In this document: in pieces, positions 1 to 8,409 of the stretch | Layout: every line of letters begins with the position of its first letter | Numbering within the stretch: the first letter of the stretch is position 1 | NCBI GenBank assembly: GCA_000437235.1 | Contig: FR897040.1 | Coordinates: 1-44,200, forward strand | Direction of reading: 5' to 3' | Length of the DNA: 44,200 bases | Source: Coprobacillus sp. CAG:826 | GTDB taxonomy: Bacteria; Bacillota_I; Bacilli_A; RFN20; CAG-826 | Translations under genes and position numbers: made by a program | Notes under the pieces: model-generated | Database searches by the model: none | Seen by the model: only the letters and a program-made list of their open reading frames with translations | What the model was told of the DNA's origin: nothing

Positions 1-461
1 CTAGACCACCCTAGATTTTAAAGAGCCATATTAAAATGCCGAATGTTGAATGCTCTAGAAGAAGACAAAAAGCTTTCCAACAAACACTGAGTACTTTACT
101 TCCTGATAGTGAATGCTTAATTTTAGACCCTAAGCAAATGAATAGCCAAATGATGAATTTAATTAATCAAGGTTATTTAGGTATCTTCTGCTTTAATGAC
201 GAATTAGCGTATACCCTTTTAAAAGGTTTGAATAAAGAAATTCCTAACGTTAGAAAAGTGTATCCACGTTTACATATTATTGGATTTGACTGTTTATCCA
301 CTCGTGTATGTGGCTTAATGGATATTACATCGATTGACTATGATTATGATGAAATCTGCCATACAGCTTTCACACTTTTACAAGAAAAATTGAAAAATAT
401 GAAACGTGAAAAAAAGGTAGTCAAGCTACCTGTAAAATTACATCAAAGAAAATATTTCTAA
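1..461 (+). pseudogene. LacI/PurR-family regulator, C-terminal effector-binding fragment, probably broken or cut by the window edge
   Basis: The readable part (ATG at 36, 141 residues) is the second half of a LacI-type periplasmic-binding-like domain. It shows the R-x3-AF helix, the FNDELAY segment (usual form fNDe.A), the IIGFD strand and the LMDITSIDYDYDEI segment that normally precedes the last helices. The N-terminal HTH and first subdomain are absent. In-frame stops at 12-14, and stops in the other two frames at 19 and 32, block extension upstream, and no ribosome site precedes the ATG. If single T residues at 19 and 32 are skipped, the reading becomes LDHPRF-KEPY-KMPNVECSRRR, which looks like continuous protein. 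A decayed gene or base-call errors are therefore both possible. Its place beside a sugar locus fits a local regulator. The family call is firm; the pseudogene status is tentative. Confidence 0.6.
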
Positions 462-485
462 AAAAGAGGCATTATGCCTCTTTTT
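461..485. terminator. Bidirectional Rho-independent terminator
   Basis: A 6-bp stem (gaggca 466-471 with tgcctc 475-480) and a 3-nt loop are flanked by A5 and T5. It serves the plus-strand LacI fragment and the minus-strand MATE gene, whose TAA stop lies in the loop (472-474). Confidence 0.85.
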
Positions 486-1911
486 CTATGTCTGTAATTT
501 GATCTAACGAACGAAGATTTTTAATAAAGATAATGTAGATTACGCTTCCACCCATGATAAGAGCACTGACGACCCAAGCAATAGGTGTGGAAAAACATAT
601 GCCTAAATAGGATTCATTACTTGTAGGATTAGAAGGATTAATCCATCCAGGAATAAATAGACAAATAACCACACGAGCAACGAGTTCGCCAATTCCACTT
701 AGGAAAGGAATGATTGGCTTTTTAATGCCTTGTAAACACGATCTCGACATTTGTACAATACCTTGCATGATTAAGAATGGAATTAATATCTTTAAATAAG
801 TAGAGCAGTAATACATAATTTTACTACCTTCTTCACCAGCTAATTCATTCTTAGGAAGAAAAATATAAGGTACATTAGGAATAATAATAAATCCAATTAA
901 CACGATGAGTGCGTAACAAATAACATCAATGATAAAGACATCACGAATACCATTTTTGATACGTTGCTTTTCTTTTGCTCCGTAGTTTTGACCTACATAG
1001 CTTAATAAACTAGAAGCCATGACGCTTAATGGAATGGTTAAATATCCTTCCATCGGAGAATAACAGCTGACAGCTTTCGTTGCTAGTTCACCAAAACCAT
1101 TCACTTTTTGTGCTTGAATAAACGAACCTACAAAAAGAATCGACCATTGTAAGCCTAAAGGTAGACCCATTTTTAATAAACCACCAATCATGCTTTTTTC
1201 CATTTTTAAGTTTTCTTTTTTAAACCGTAAGAAGGGATATTTTTTGTAAATATAGAAAAGTGTAATACCCGTATTAAATAGATTAGCGGTCAGTGTTGCT
1301 AAGGCAACCCCTCTGGTATCCAAATGAATAGGACCCGTAAGTAAGAAAGCCATACCGATATTTACCAAAGTTGCACCTAATGAGATAATTAATGGAATAG
1401 AAGAGTTACCAATCGCTCTTAAAAAGTTACCTAAGAAGTTAGAAAGCATCATGAAGACGAAACTACAAAGAATGATTTGATAATAGTTTCCAGCTTTTGT
1501 CAAATACCTTTCATTAATATTTAAAAGTTTTAATAAATCTTTATAGAAAATAAGACCAATAGCCATAATAATAAGTGCGAGGAGTAATGATAAAAAGATG
1601 GAATGATAAAAAGACTTTTTAACTCCATCATCATCTTTTGCCCCATGTTGATTAGAAGCAATAACAGCAAAACCACTACTACACCCATAAGCAAAGTTAA
1701 ATAGAATACTGGAAATTGGTGAAGTAGAATTGATTGCAGTCACGCTATCGCCACCAACATTCACTTTTAAAACTAAAGCGTTAATTAAAGAGAAAGCGCT
1801 ATTTAAAATAGTGGATATTAAAATTGGAATAGCAAATATTAAGATGACTTTCCAAGGGCTACCTTTTGTTAAATCAATCGGTTTGAAGAAATTTTTAATT
1901 GCTTTTATCAT
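472..1911 (-). CDS. MATE-family multidrug/Na+ (or H+) exporter
   Basis: A 479-residue integral membrane protein with about twelve hydrophobic segments, the usual MATE length. The N-terminal stretch beginning FKPIDLTKGSPWKVILIFAI, the later NQHGAKDDD loop and the NYGAKEKQR loop at the start of the second six-helix bundle are typical of MATE (NorM/DinF-like) proteins. Such proteins export drugs or metabolites using a cation gradient. The ATG at 1911 is forced because an in-frame stop lies just upstream; the AAGGAG ribosome site (plus 1928-1933) is about 16 nt away, longer than ideal. Its promoter carries a perfect 20-bp palindrome over the -10 box, suggesting control by a dimeric repressor not present in the window. 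The substrate is unknown. Confidence 0.9.
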   Translation of the reverse strand: MIKAIKNFFKPIDLTKGSPWKVILIFAIPILISTILNSAFSLINALVLKVNVGGDSVTAINSTSPISSILFNFAYGCSSGFAVIASNQHGAKDDDGVKKSFYHSIFLSLLLALIIMAIGLIFYKDLLKLLNINERYLTKAGNYYQIILCSFVFMMLSNFLGNFLRAIGNSSIPLIISLGATLVNIGMAFLLTGPIHLDTRGVALATLTANLFNTGITLFYIYKKYPFLRFKKENLKMEKSMIGGLLKMGLPLGLQWSILFVGSFIQAQKVNGFGELATKAVSCYSPMEGYLTIPLSVMASSLLSYVGQNYGAKEKQRIKNGIRDVFIIDVICYALIVLIGFIIIPNVPYIFLPKNELAGEEGSKIMYYCSTYLKILIPFLIMQGIVQMSRSCLQGIKKPIIPFLSGIGELVARVVICLFIPGWINPSNPTSNESYLGICFSTPIAWVVSALIMGGSVIYIIFIKNLRSLDQITDIEKEA

Positions 1912-1937
1912 AAAGAAAATATACTAGCTCCTTACAT

Positions 1938-1957
1938 GAAATACTATATAGTATTTC
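1938..1957. promoter_or_regulatory. Perfect 20-bp palindromic operator over the MATE promoter
   Basis: The sequence GAAATACTATATAGTATTTC is its own reverse complement. It covers the -10 of the minus-strand MATE promoter. This is the layout expected for a TetR-, MarR- or PadR-type repressor site; the regulator is not in the window. Confidence 0.65.
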
Positions 1958-1975
1958 TTTCTTGATTTGCATCAA
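1948..1975 (-). promoter_or_regulatory. Promoter of the MATE gene
   Basis: On the minus strand, -35 TTGATG (plus 1970-1975) and -10 TACTAT (plus 1948-1953) are separated by 16 nt. The -10 lies inside the palindrome 1938-1957. Confidence 0.6.
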
Positions 1976-2030
1976 TTATATAGCATTAAAAATAATGTGA
2001 AAAGAGGGTTAATTGACGTTAAAATTAAGA

Positions 2031-2056
2031 AAAAGCCTACAATAATGGGCTTTTTT
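2031..2056. terminator. Terminator-like hairpin between divergent promoters
   Basis: aaaagccta (2031-2039) pairs with tgggctttt (2046-2054, one G-T pair) around a 6-nt loop and is followed by T residues. No gene ends here: MATE transcription leaves leftwards and the next gene starts to the right. It may insulate the two promoters, or end a short RNA. The rest of the 1912-2158 gap is AT-rich, with the promoters and operators listed separately. Confidence 0.55.
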
Positions 2057-2092
2057 AACTGTTTTCAAAAATTTTAAAGTTAAAATCATGGT

Positions 2093-2121
2093 TTGACAAC
2101 TGAAAGCGATTTCATTAACAT
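2093..2121 (+). promoter_or_regulatory. SigA-type promoter of the Ig-like lipoprotein
   Basis: -35 TTGACA (2093-2098), 17-nt spacer, -10 TAACAT (2116-2121). The spacer holds an operator at 2101-2114, so a bound repressor would block polymerase. Confidence 0.65.
2101..2114 (+). promoter_or_regulatory. cre/LacI-type operator, site 1
   Basis: TGAAAGCGATTTCA matches the Bacillota CcpA cre consensus TGWAANCGNTNWCA at every defined position. It lies between the -35 and -10 boxes. LacI paralogues bind the same kind of site, so either CcpA or a local LacI protein could act here. Related sites are at 4741-4754 and 23629-23642. Confidence 0.65.
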
Positions 2122-2158
2122 GATAGTGTATTTTAAAAAAGAAAAAAGGAGATACAAC

Positions 2159-3313
2159 ATGAAAAAGAAAATTTTTAAAAGCTTAGTCGCCTTGTTCCTT
2201 TTAGGAAGTACACTTAGCGTGGCTTCTTGCGGAAATCGGACTGAACCAACATCGGGAGGAGACGCAACAACAAATACACCAATTAGTTCCTCAGAACCAC
2301 AAAGTGTTATTAAAAGTTTAACTGCTAAAAGTGAAGAAGTTGAGTTAAGAGTTGAAGAAAGCAAAAAAATAGAAGCTTACTATGATATTAAAGGTTATGC
2401 CGCTCTTAATAACAAACAAAAAGCTTGTACGGTTACTTCAAGCAATGAAAAAGTTGTTAAGTTTAGTTCCAACAAAAAGAACATGATTGGAGTAAGTGTC
2501 GGTGATGCTATCATTACTGTCACATCCTCAGTGGATACAACGAAGTTTTGTTCGTTTAAAGTAGTTGTTAAAGATGTTTACTTTAATCACACGACATCCA
2601 CAATTCAAGAAGACGATGATTTTAGTAAAGAACTTAAAGATGATGGTGGTATCGTTGAAACATCCGCTAAAATGAGTGGCGATTACTTTATTAAAGGTAT
2701 TGATTCCAAAACATGGATGGCTGAAGTTGAAGTAACTGTCAAAGAAATTTCAAAAGACGAAAAATATCCTAAGTTCGGAATTGTTGCGAGCACAGAAGGA
2801 AATGCTAATTCTGATGGTTCTGGTGAGAACAGAGTTTATTTCTTCTTAGATGGTGCTATCGGTGATGAAGAAAATTATAGTTGGAGAAACTTTGGTTTCT
2901 GCGAAGTCTTCAATCAAGGATCTTGGGCATGGAATCCAGGTGTTACTAATGCGATTGCTCGTCATGCCGATGCGTGCTATTCCTTACCTGAAGGACAAAT
3001 CATCACGCCAACATCAAAATTACAAGAAGGATCTACCGCTACTGCAACATTCAAGATGAAAGTTGCACATGATGGTTATGATTTCCATATGTGGATTAAT
3101 GATAACTATGCAGCCTCTATGAAAGTTTTACCTTATTTATTCCAAGATAACGCAGGAAACGTTGTTAATTCGACATGTGGCTTCTTCCAATTCAATTCTG
3201 ATGTAGTTTATCAAAACTATTCAGCAACACAAGATGCTACTGCAGTGCAAGAAGCTATTAATAGCATTGAAAATGTTCGCTTCCTTGCAGACTCTGATTG
3301 GGCTGCTGATTAA
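2159..3313 (+). CDS. Secreted lipoprotein with Ig-like (BIG2) domain and a beta-sandwich C-terminal region
   Basis: This encodes 384 residues. A signal peptide ends in the lipobox VASC (Cys24), followed by a Ser/Thr/Gly-rich linker, so the protein should be lipid-anchored outside the cell. Residues of about 50-140 look like a bacterial Ig-like fold of BIG2 type, with the SSNEKVVKFS segment (compare SSN..VA.V) and a GDAIITVTS strand. The rest (about 145-360), rich in aromatic residues and Gly, resembles a lectin/glucanase-like sandwich but I cannot name the family. The start is the ATG after AAAGGAG (2145-2151); the in-frame TTG at 2093 is the -35 box, not a start. Operator control suggests that it belongs to the sugar regulon, perhaps as a surface glycan-binding protein. 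Catalytic function is not evident. Confidence 0.7.
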   Translation: MKKKIFKSLVALFLLGSTLSVASCGNRTEPTSGGDATTNTPISSSEPQSVIKSLTAKSEEVELRVEESKKIEAYYDIKGYAALNNKQKACTVTSSNEKVVKFSSNKKNMIGVSVGDAIITVTSSVDTTKFCSFKVVVKDVYFNHTTSTIQEDDDFSKELKDDGGIVETSAKMSGDYFIKGIDSKTWMAEVEVTVKEISKDEKYPKFGIVASTEGNANSDGSGENRVYFFLDGAIGDEENYSWRNFGFCEVFNQGSWAWNPGVTNAIARHADACYSLPEGQIITPTSKLQEGSTATATFKMKVAHDGYDFHMWINDNYAASMKVLPYLFQDNAGNVVNSTCGFFQFNSDVVYQNYSATQDATAVQEAINSIENVRFLADSDWAAD

Positions 3314-3333
3314 TTCTAGGTTAGTCTATTATT

Positions 3334-4593
3334 ATGAAGGTCAATTTTGAAACAACTCATGAATTATTAAAACGTGCTTCCCCGGCTAAGCCTGGGAAGC
3401 GTTTTGTGTCTTTTTGCATTGATTTTGTTATCGTATTTTTGGTTTCTTATTTAGCTTTTCTAGGTGGATTTCAAATCACCAAAAATAGCAAAAGTTATGT
3501 AGCGGCACAAGACAAAATTCAAGAGGAAATTAATTATTACAATGAACTTTTTTCCGATACAAAAGTAATTGAATTTATCGACGAGGAAAAAGAAACAAGA
3601 AAAGATGATGAGATTCTTGTATTAGAAAATGCATGTCGCGCGATTGTATATGCTTATAATCATTCATCAGACCCTGATTTTGTTATTCCTTCCGATCAAT
3701 TATTGGGAAAAGAAAAAACGGTAAGCTATTATGGAGAAGCATCTTTAGAAAATGATGTCATTTCTTATTTCTATACGAATTATGTAGTGAACCATACGGA
3801 TATGCAGATTGTTAACTTCCATGGTCAAACGGCAATAGAGTATCTTTATGCTGTTTATAATCAGCAATTTGAAGGAAAAGGTATTTTCTTAAAAAACAAC
3901 GATGGTACGAATGTCCCAATGTTAACTACAGTCGCTGCTAATCAAATGTATCATTATTTATTTGTCGATGATCAAGATGATTTAGGACAAAGTGGAAAAG
4001 AAATTTATTTTAGCTTTTATAATGGCTATGCCAATATGTTAAGTGATGCAGAACGTCTTTTAGTAAGAAGTGAACCATATTATACAACGCACTATGTGCC
4101 TTATCGTAAAGCTTTTAATCAACAAGGTCGTTTGGTTAATTTTACACTTTTATTGAGTATGGTTATAGGCTATCTTCTAGCCATGTTATTACCTAAACTT
4201 TTGCTAAAAGACGAAAGAACGATAGGAAGACTGATTATGAAATTAGGTGTCATGATGCCAAATCAAGAAAAAATTCCATGGTATATCATTTTGCTTCATT
4301 CTGTATTAGGCGCATTGGGATTTATGTCCACGATGATATTTATGTATCTTTTGCCACCGTTTAAAGGTATTTATGATTTTATTTTTATGCCACTTTTTGT
4401 TAACTCAACATGGATGACGATGGCGCTTTTATTGGTTATTATTGCAATAATTAGTGCAATTAACTATGTTTCTACATTGTTTATGCATCATAAAACTAGT
4501 TTAGTTGATTTAATAAGCCATAGTTATGTTGTTGATTTAAAACATATTGATGAAGGCGATTTTGATGATCAATATGAAGGAAAAACATATTAA
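3334..4593 (+). CDS. RDD-like integral membrane protein with large extracytoplasmic domain
   Basis: This encodes 419 residues. The N-terminus has the RDD-family style start (P-A-K-P-G-K-R-F then a transmembrane helix containing DF, residues of about 18-48). Residues of about 50-265 form a soluble, probably extracytoplasmic insert rich in Tyr, Asp and Asn. A second helix (about 270-290) leads to the LLLKDERTIGRLIMKLGVM loop typical of RDD proteins, and two more helices follow, ending in TSLVDLISHSYVVD, another RDD feature. RDD proteins are usually short (about 150 residues), so the 215-residue insert is unusual. It starts 20 nt after the lipoprotein stop without a strong ribosome site and is probably cotranscribed. 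Transport function is only suspected for the family. Confidence 0.6.
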   Translation: MKVNFETTHELLKRASPAKPGKRFVSFCIDFVIVFLVSYLAFLGGFQITKNSKSYVAAQDKIQEEINYYNELFSDTKVIEFIDEEKETRKDDEILVLENACRAIVYAYNHSSDPDFVIPSDQLLGKEKTVSYYGEASLENDVISYFYTNYVVNHTDMQIVNFHGQTAIEYLYAVYNQQFEGKGIFLKNNDGTNVPMLTTVAANQMYHYLFVDDQDDLGQSGKEIYFSFYNGYANMLSDAERLLVRSEPYYTTHYVPYRKAFNQQGRLVNFTLLLSMVIGYLLAMLLPKLLLKDERTIGRLIMKLGVMMPNQEKIPWYIILLHSVLGALGFMSTMIFMYLLPPFKGIYDFIFMPLFVNSTWMTMALLLVIIAIISAINYVSTLFMHHKTSLVDLISHSYVVDLKHIDEGDFDDQYEGKTY

Positions 4594-4605
4594 AAACAAA
4601 TCCGT

Positions 4606-4640
4606 AAAGACCTATCTTATTATGGATAGGTTTTTCTTTT
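4606..4640 (+). terminator. Rho-independent terminator after the RDD-like gene
   Basis: The ACCTATC (4610-4616) and GATAGGT (4625-4631) stem, extended by A/T pairs, is followed by a T-rich tract (4631-4640). Confidence 0.85.
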
Positions 4641-4727
4641 ACATAAATTTTTATGAAGAAAGAAAAAATGTAAAAAAGTTGCATTAATCTTAATGTAAAC
4701 ATTTACTTGAAATCAAAAGAGATTTTT

Positions 4728-4761
4728 TAGAAAATAAAGGTGTAATCGCTTACAATATAAT
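4728..4761 (+). promoter_or_regulatory. Promoter region of the glycan-use operon
   Basis: There is a TACAAT (4751-4756) with TAGAAA 17 nt upstream (4728-4733), and an overlapping perfect TATAAT (4756-4761) without a good -35. The operator 4741-4754 overlaps these elements, so the operon should be repressible. A weaker TTGAAA lies at 4707-4712. Confidence 0.5.
4741..4754 (+). promoter_or_regulatory. cre/LacI-type operator, site 2
   Basis: TGTAATCGCTTACA is a full match to the cre consensus and nearly palindromic. Read on the other strand it is TGTAAGCGATTACA, differing from site 1 (2101-2114) only at the two symmetric A/T positions. It overlaps the -10 of the sugar operon. A degenerate half-similar site (TGTAAACATTTACT, 4694-4707) lies 47 bp upstream, centre to centre. 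Confidence 0.7.
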
Positions 4762-4781
4762 TGTAAGAAAGGAGAAAACAA

Positions 4782-6377
4782 ATGAAAAATTCGAAAAAAT
4801 TGATGACAATGAGTTTATCGGTTCTACTCGCAGCGTTAAGCTTAGGTCTAACTTCCTGTGGTGGAGGAGATAATCCAACGACCGGTGGTGGCGAAAACGA
4901 CCCCATTTTTGAAACAGATTCGATTGTAGATGATGTGACAAAAGATGCAGAAGGAAATGTTGAATTTGAAGAAGAAGTCAAAATCAAAGTTTGGTCCATT
5001 ATTGGTGACCCAGACCAAATTAAATTCCAAGCTATCGTTGATCAATTCAATGAAGATTATTTAGGAGAAATTCACATTGATTTAGTCTACCAAGGACACT
5101 TTGATTACTACACGGCTTTAGACACAACTTGGAAAAATGACCGTGCAGCATTCCCAGATGTTTGTTTCATGCACAATGAAAAAACAACAGAATACGCAAA
5201 CAAAGGTTATTTATATCCATTAGATTCGTTATATGAAAAAGCAGGTGTCTCCATGGACTTTACCGATGTTTATGAAAACATTGATCGTGTTACTAAGTAT
5301 AGAGATCATCGTTTTGCAGTACCTGTGGACGCTCATGGTTTCTTAACCTATTTACGTCAAGATATTATTAAGAAAAATAACTTAGGATTTGATAATAATA
5401 CACGTTATATTCCAAATTCTCGCGCTGAATATCAAAACTTATTAGAAGGCTTAAGAGAAAAAGCGGATAAAGGCGAATTATTAATTCGTAATATTAACCG
5501 TGGACAAAACCATGCTTGGAAAGCAGCTAATAAAGATGCTTTCTTCCCAAGTTTCCATCAATCTACAGATCCAGATGGTTTAAGCGCATTATACGCAAAT
5601 GGTGGATCAATGATTTTAGATGGCGACCAAAAGAAAATTGGCTTTGATAAAAATGAAGGTTTTGTTACTTATGTAACGGACCAAGTCGAAAGATATAACA
5701 ATAGATTAATTGGTGAAAGCGCAACTAACCAAGAAATGTTTGCAGCTGGAAACACCATTATGTTTACCGAAGGACCATGGTGGGCTTCTAACACCTTTGA
5801 TGGTTCTTGGAATAACTCTGAATTAAGAACGGCTAATACAGAATTAGGCGTCACTGCAGAAGACGCAGCTGATCCAGTTTACAGCAAACCATTTGCGGCT
5901 TCCCATCCAACTGGCTGGTGGACATTAGAAGAAAATGCTAACATTGAAAATGCTAATAAATGGTATGGTAATGGTCATGCAATTTCTATCACTAGACATG
6001 CAAATAGCATGAAGAAAGTTGCTGCAGCTTTAACCTTCATTAAATACTATACACAAGGCATTAATGAAAAAAATCAATATAACTTAACCAACTGGTGTTC
6101 TTCCGGACATATCCCAGCTTGGAAAAATGTTTATCAATCTGATGATTACAAAACAATGGTTGAAAATAACGTTACATGTAAAGCTTTAGGCAATCCAGAA
6201 GATATTATTGCTATGGAAGGTGTTGCTTACGAATCCACAATCTTCAATGCCCTTGCAACAGCTATTGGCAATGTTCAAACAGAATATAAGAAACCTACAG
6301 GATGTACTGTTGATAAAGCTAAAGAAATCATTAATGATACTGTGTTAAGTGCACAAGCAATGCTTGATATGATGTAG
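4782..6377 (+). CDS. ABC sugar importer, family 1 solute-binding lipoprotein
   Basis: This encodes 531 residues. The signal peptide ends LTSC (Cys26), followed by a Gly/Thr linker, so it is a lipid-anchored binding protein. The fold is that of extracellular solute-binding proteins for oligosaccharides. An early strand IKVWSIIG precedes FQAIVDQFNEDY, then AFPDVCFMHNEKTTEYANKGYLYPLD (shown in the usual position for this cluster), FAVPVDAHGF, and GNTIMFTEGPWW for the second lobe. At 531 residues it is longer than the common 400-450, as often seen for binders of larger oligosaccharides. AAGGAG precedes the ATG. It opens the operon with two permeases and an ATPase, and should deliver oligosaccharides freed by the GH43 lipoproteins. 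The ligand is unknown. Confidence 0.92.
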   Translation: MKNSKKLMTMSLSVLLAALSLGLTSCGGGDNPTTGGGENDPIFETDSIVDDVTKDAEGNVEFEEEVKIKVWSIIGDPDQIKFQAIVDQFNEDYLGEIHIDLVYQGHFDYYTALDTTWKNDRAAFPDVCFMHNEKTTEYANKGYLYPLDSLYEKAGVSMDFTDVYENIDRVTKYRDHRFAVPVDAHGFLTYLRQDIIKKNNLGFDNNTRYIPNSRAEYQNLLEGLREKADKGELLIRNINRGQNHAWKAANKDAFFPSFHQSTDPDGLSALYANGGSMILDGDQKKIGFDKNEGFVTYVTDQVERYNNRLIGESATNQEMFAAGNTIMFTEGPWWASNTFDGSWNNSELRTANTELGVTAEDAADPVYSKPFAASHPTGWWTLEENANIENANKWYGNGHAISITRHANSMKKVAAALTFIKYYTQGINEKNQYNLTNWCSSGHIPAWKNVYQSDDYKTMVENNVTCKALGNPEDIIAMEGVAYESTIFNALATAIGNVQTEYKKPTGCTVDKAKEIINDTVLSAQAMLDMM

Positions 6378-6397
6378 AAAGAAAAAGGAAATAAAAA

Positions 6398-7468
6398 ATG
6401 GAGAAAACTGTCGTTTTAGAAGAATATGCTAAAAGACGGTCAAGAAGAGTAGGAGCGTTAAAAAAGTATGGGATTACCATACTTTTCCTACTTCCATTCA
6501 TGTTAGCTTTTATTATATTCTTCGTTTTGCCTTTATTTTATGGAATCCACATTTCTTTAACGAATTTTAGTTATTCTAATCCAGGAGAAGCGACCTATAA
6601 TGCTTTTCATTGGTATCGACTTTTATTCAATAAGAATTACAAAGGTGGATTAGTTTTTGAAGCATTTTGGCGTTCGTTTTTACACACGTTTATTTTCGCT
6701 CTTATCATGGTCCCAATTGCTGTATTATTGCCTTTAGGACTCGCGATACTCGTAAATTTAAAACCTCCAGGATATAAAGTGTTTAGAGCGCTAATTTATA
6801 TGCCTTCTATTGTTCCTTTAACAGCAGCGGGCACAATCTTTACTTTACTTTTCTTACCGAAAACAGACGCTGGATTATTGGCGCAAATGTTTGATATTAA
6901 AACACAATGGTTTATCGAATCTTGGTTTACTTTCAAAATCGGTAAAACCACATTTGATGTAGCTTATGCATGGATTCCAATTTTCCTCATGTGCTTATGG
7001 GGAGGATGGGGAGGCAACTTCATCATCTTAAGTGCAGGCTTACAAAACGTTCCTAAAAACTTATATGAAGCATGCTCTATTGATGGATGCTCCAAGTGGC
7101 AAAGAACAAAAAGTGTTACTATTCCTGGTATTAAAGGCCAATTAGTTCTTTGCTTATTTACAACGATTATCGGCTATTTTGGATTATATGGACAAAACTA
7201 TGTTTTAACCAATGGTTATCCAAAATTTACTAAACTTTCCTTGGTCCCAGGTGGAGGTAAAGTTTCAACTGTAATTTATTTTATCCAAGATATTGTAGCA
7301 AATAGTGCTGACTTTAAAGAAAAATTCTATGGCTTAGCAGCTGCAGCAAGTATTATTTTTGCTATCTTTGTTGGAATTGTCTCGGGCATTCAAATGTATT
7401 GTACTAGAGAAAAGAAAACAGGCACAAAAATTTCGGAGGCGTATGAAAAATGGAACAGAATAAAATAA
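6398..7468 (+). CDS. ABC sugar importer permease, MalF/UgpA type
   Basis: A 356-residue membrane protein with about six helices after a short charged N-terminal tail. The EAA coupling loop is present as LYEACSIDGCSKWQ (Glu224 onwards), the contact site for the ATPase. The sequence before it, YMPSIVPLTAAGTIF, is characteristic of UgpA/MalF-type carbohydrate permeases. The gene lies 20 nt after the binding protein, behind an AAGGAA ribosome site. The last 19 nt overlap the next permease, so translation is coupled. It forms the transmembrane heterodimer with its neighbour. Confidence 0.92.
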   Translation: MEKTVVLEEYAKRRSRRVGALKKYGITILFLLPFMLAFIIFFVLPLFYGIHISLTNFSYSNPGEATYNAFHWYRLLFNKNYKGGLVFEAFWRSFLHTFIFALIMVPIAVLLPLGLAILVNLKPPGYKVFRALIYMPSIVPLTAAGTIFTLLFLPKTDAGLLAQMFDIKTQWFIESWFTFKIGKTTFDVAYAWIPIFLMCLWGGWGGNFIILSAGLQNVPKNLYEACSIDGCSKWQRTKSVTIPGIKGQLVLCLFTTIIGYFGLYGQNYVLTNGYPKFTKLSLVPGGGKVSTVIYFIQDIVANSADFKEKFYGLAAAASIIFAIFVGIVSGIQMYCTREKKTGTKISEAYEKWNRIK

Positions 7469-8400
7469 CCATCGAACAATATATCGGCTTCGAAAAGAAA
7501 AAAGCTATGGGAGAGCATAAGAAAATTAACTGGGGTAAAATTCTATCTTTTGCTTTCTTGACTTTATTTTGCTTACTTTGGATCTCACCATTCTTGATTA
7601 TGTTTTTTGGATCACTAAGAGGATTCCAAGACGCAATGGCGTATCCAAAAGAATTATTTAAACCACATAGTGGTTACACTTTAGAAAACTATAAGATTTT
7701 GTTAACGAATGAATTCCCAGAAGGGGTTATTCATAACAAAACACAACCATATCGTATTGGTTATTGGTTTATGAATACATGCTTTAGCGCAATTGGTGGA
7801 ACGGTTTTATATCTTGTCGTTGCTTCTTTAGCCGCTTATGCATTCGTATTCTTAGATTTCCGTTATCGTAATGTTATTTTTGGAATTTTAATTGCAACCA
7901 TGGTCATTCCTGGTGCGGCAACTGCAGTTGGTAACCAAAGTATTGTATTTGGTTTAAAAATGCACAAAGTAGGTGTGATAGCCTTAATTATTCCAGGTTT
8001 AGGTGGCGTATACGGAATGTACTTAATCAAAACATTCTTTGAAGCAATTCCAAAGGACTTAGTTGAATCTGCTAAAATGGATGGCTATAGTAACTTAAAA
8101 ATCTTTAGAAAAATTGTTCTTCCATTAGGAAAAACAGCTTTATTCGTACAAGGTTTATTTGGCTTTATGGGTGGCTGGAATGACTTAATTTGGCCACAAA
8201 TGTTATATGGAACGATGGATAACAAGCGTTGGACTTTACAAGTAGGTATGGCTTACGTCATTAACAACTCCAAGAGTGCGAGCTTAGTGGGTACCGCTTT
8301 AGCGGGTGGTGTCATCTGTTTAGTTCCGGTATTAATTGTTTATATTATTGCCCAAAACAAAATTATTGAAGGCATGGCGGGCGCAGGTATTAAGCGCTAG
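7450..8400 (+). CDS. ABC sugar importer permease, MalG/UgpE type
   Basis: This encodes 316 residues with six predicted helices. The first helix contains WISPFLIMFFGSLR, followed by a periplasmic-side segment with ENYK, as in MalG-like permeases. The coupling loop is EAIPKDLVESAKMDG (198-212), a good match to the EAA-x3-G motif. Its ATG is preceded by GGAGG (7435-7439) inside the upstream gene. It pairs with the preceding permease in the oligosaccharide importer, and its stop lies next to the GH2 start. Confidence 0.92.
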   Translation: MEQNKITIEQYIGFEKKKAMGEHKKINWGKILSFAFLTLFCLLWISPFLIMFFGSLRGFQDAMAYPKELFKPHSGYTLENYKILLTNEFPEGVIHNKTQPYRIGYWFMNTCFSAIGGTVLYLVVASLAAYAFVFLDFRYRNVIFGILIATMVIPGAATAVGNQSIVFGLKMHKVGVIALIIPGLGGVYGMYLIKTFFEAIPKDLVESAKMDGYSNLKIFRKIVLPLGKTALFVQGLFGFMGGWNDLIWPQMLYGTMDNKRWTLQVGMAYVINNSKSASLVGTALAGGVICLVPVLIVYIIAQNKIIEGMAGAGIKR

Positions 8401-8409
8401 GTGAATAAA

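Noticed and set aside
2093..2158. TTG start extending the first lipoprotein by 22 residues
   Set aside because: The TTG is the -35 box and the extra residues precede the signal peptide; AAAGGAG fits the ATG at 2159.
4694..4707. Second operator TGTAAACATTTACT upstream of the sugar operon
   Set aside because: It lacks the central CG and the last A of the motif; kept only as a degenerate possibility.
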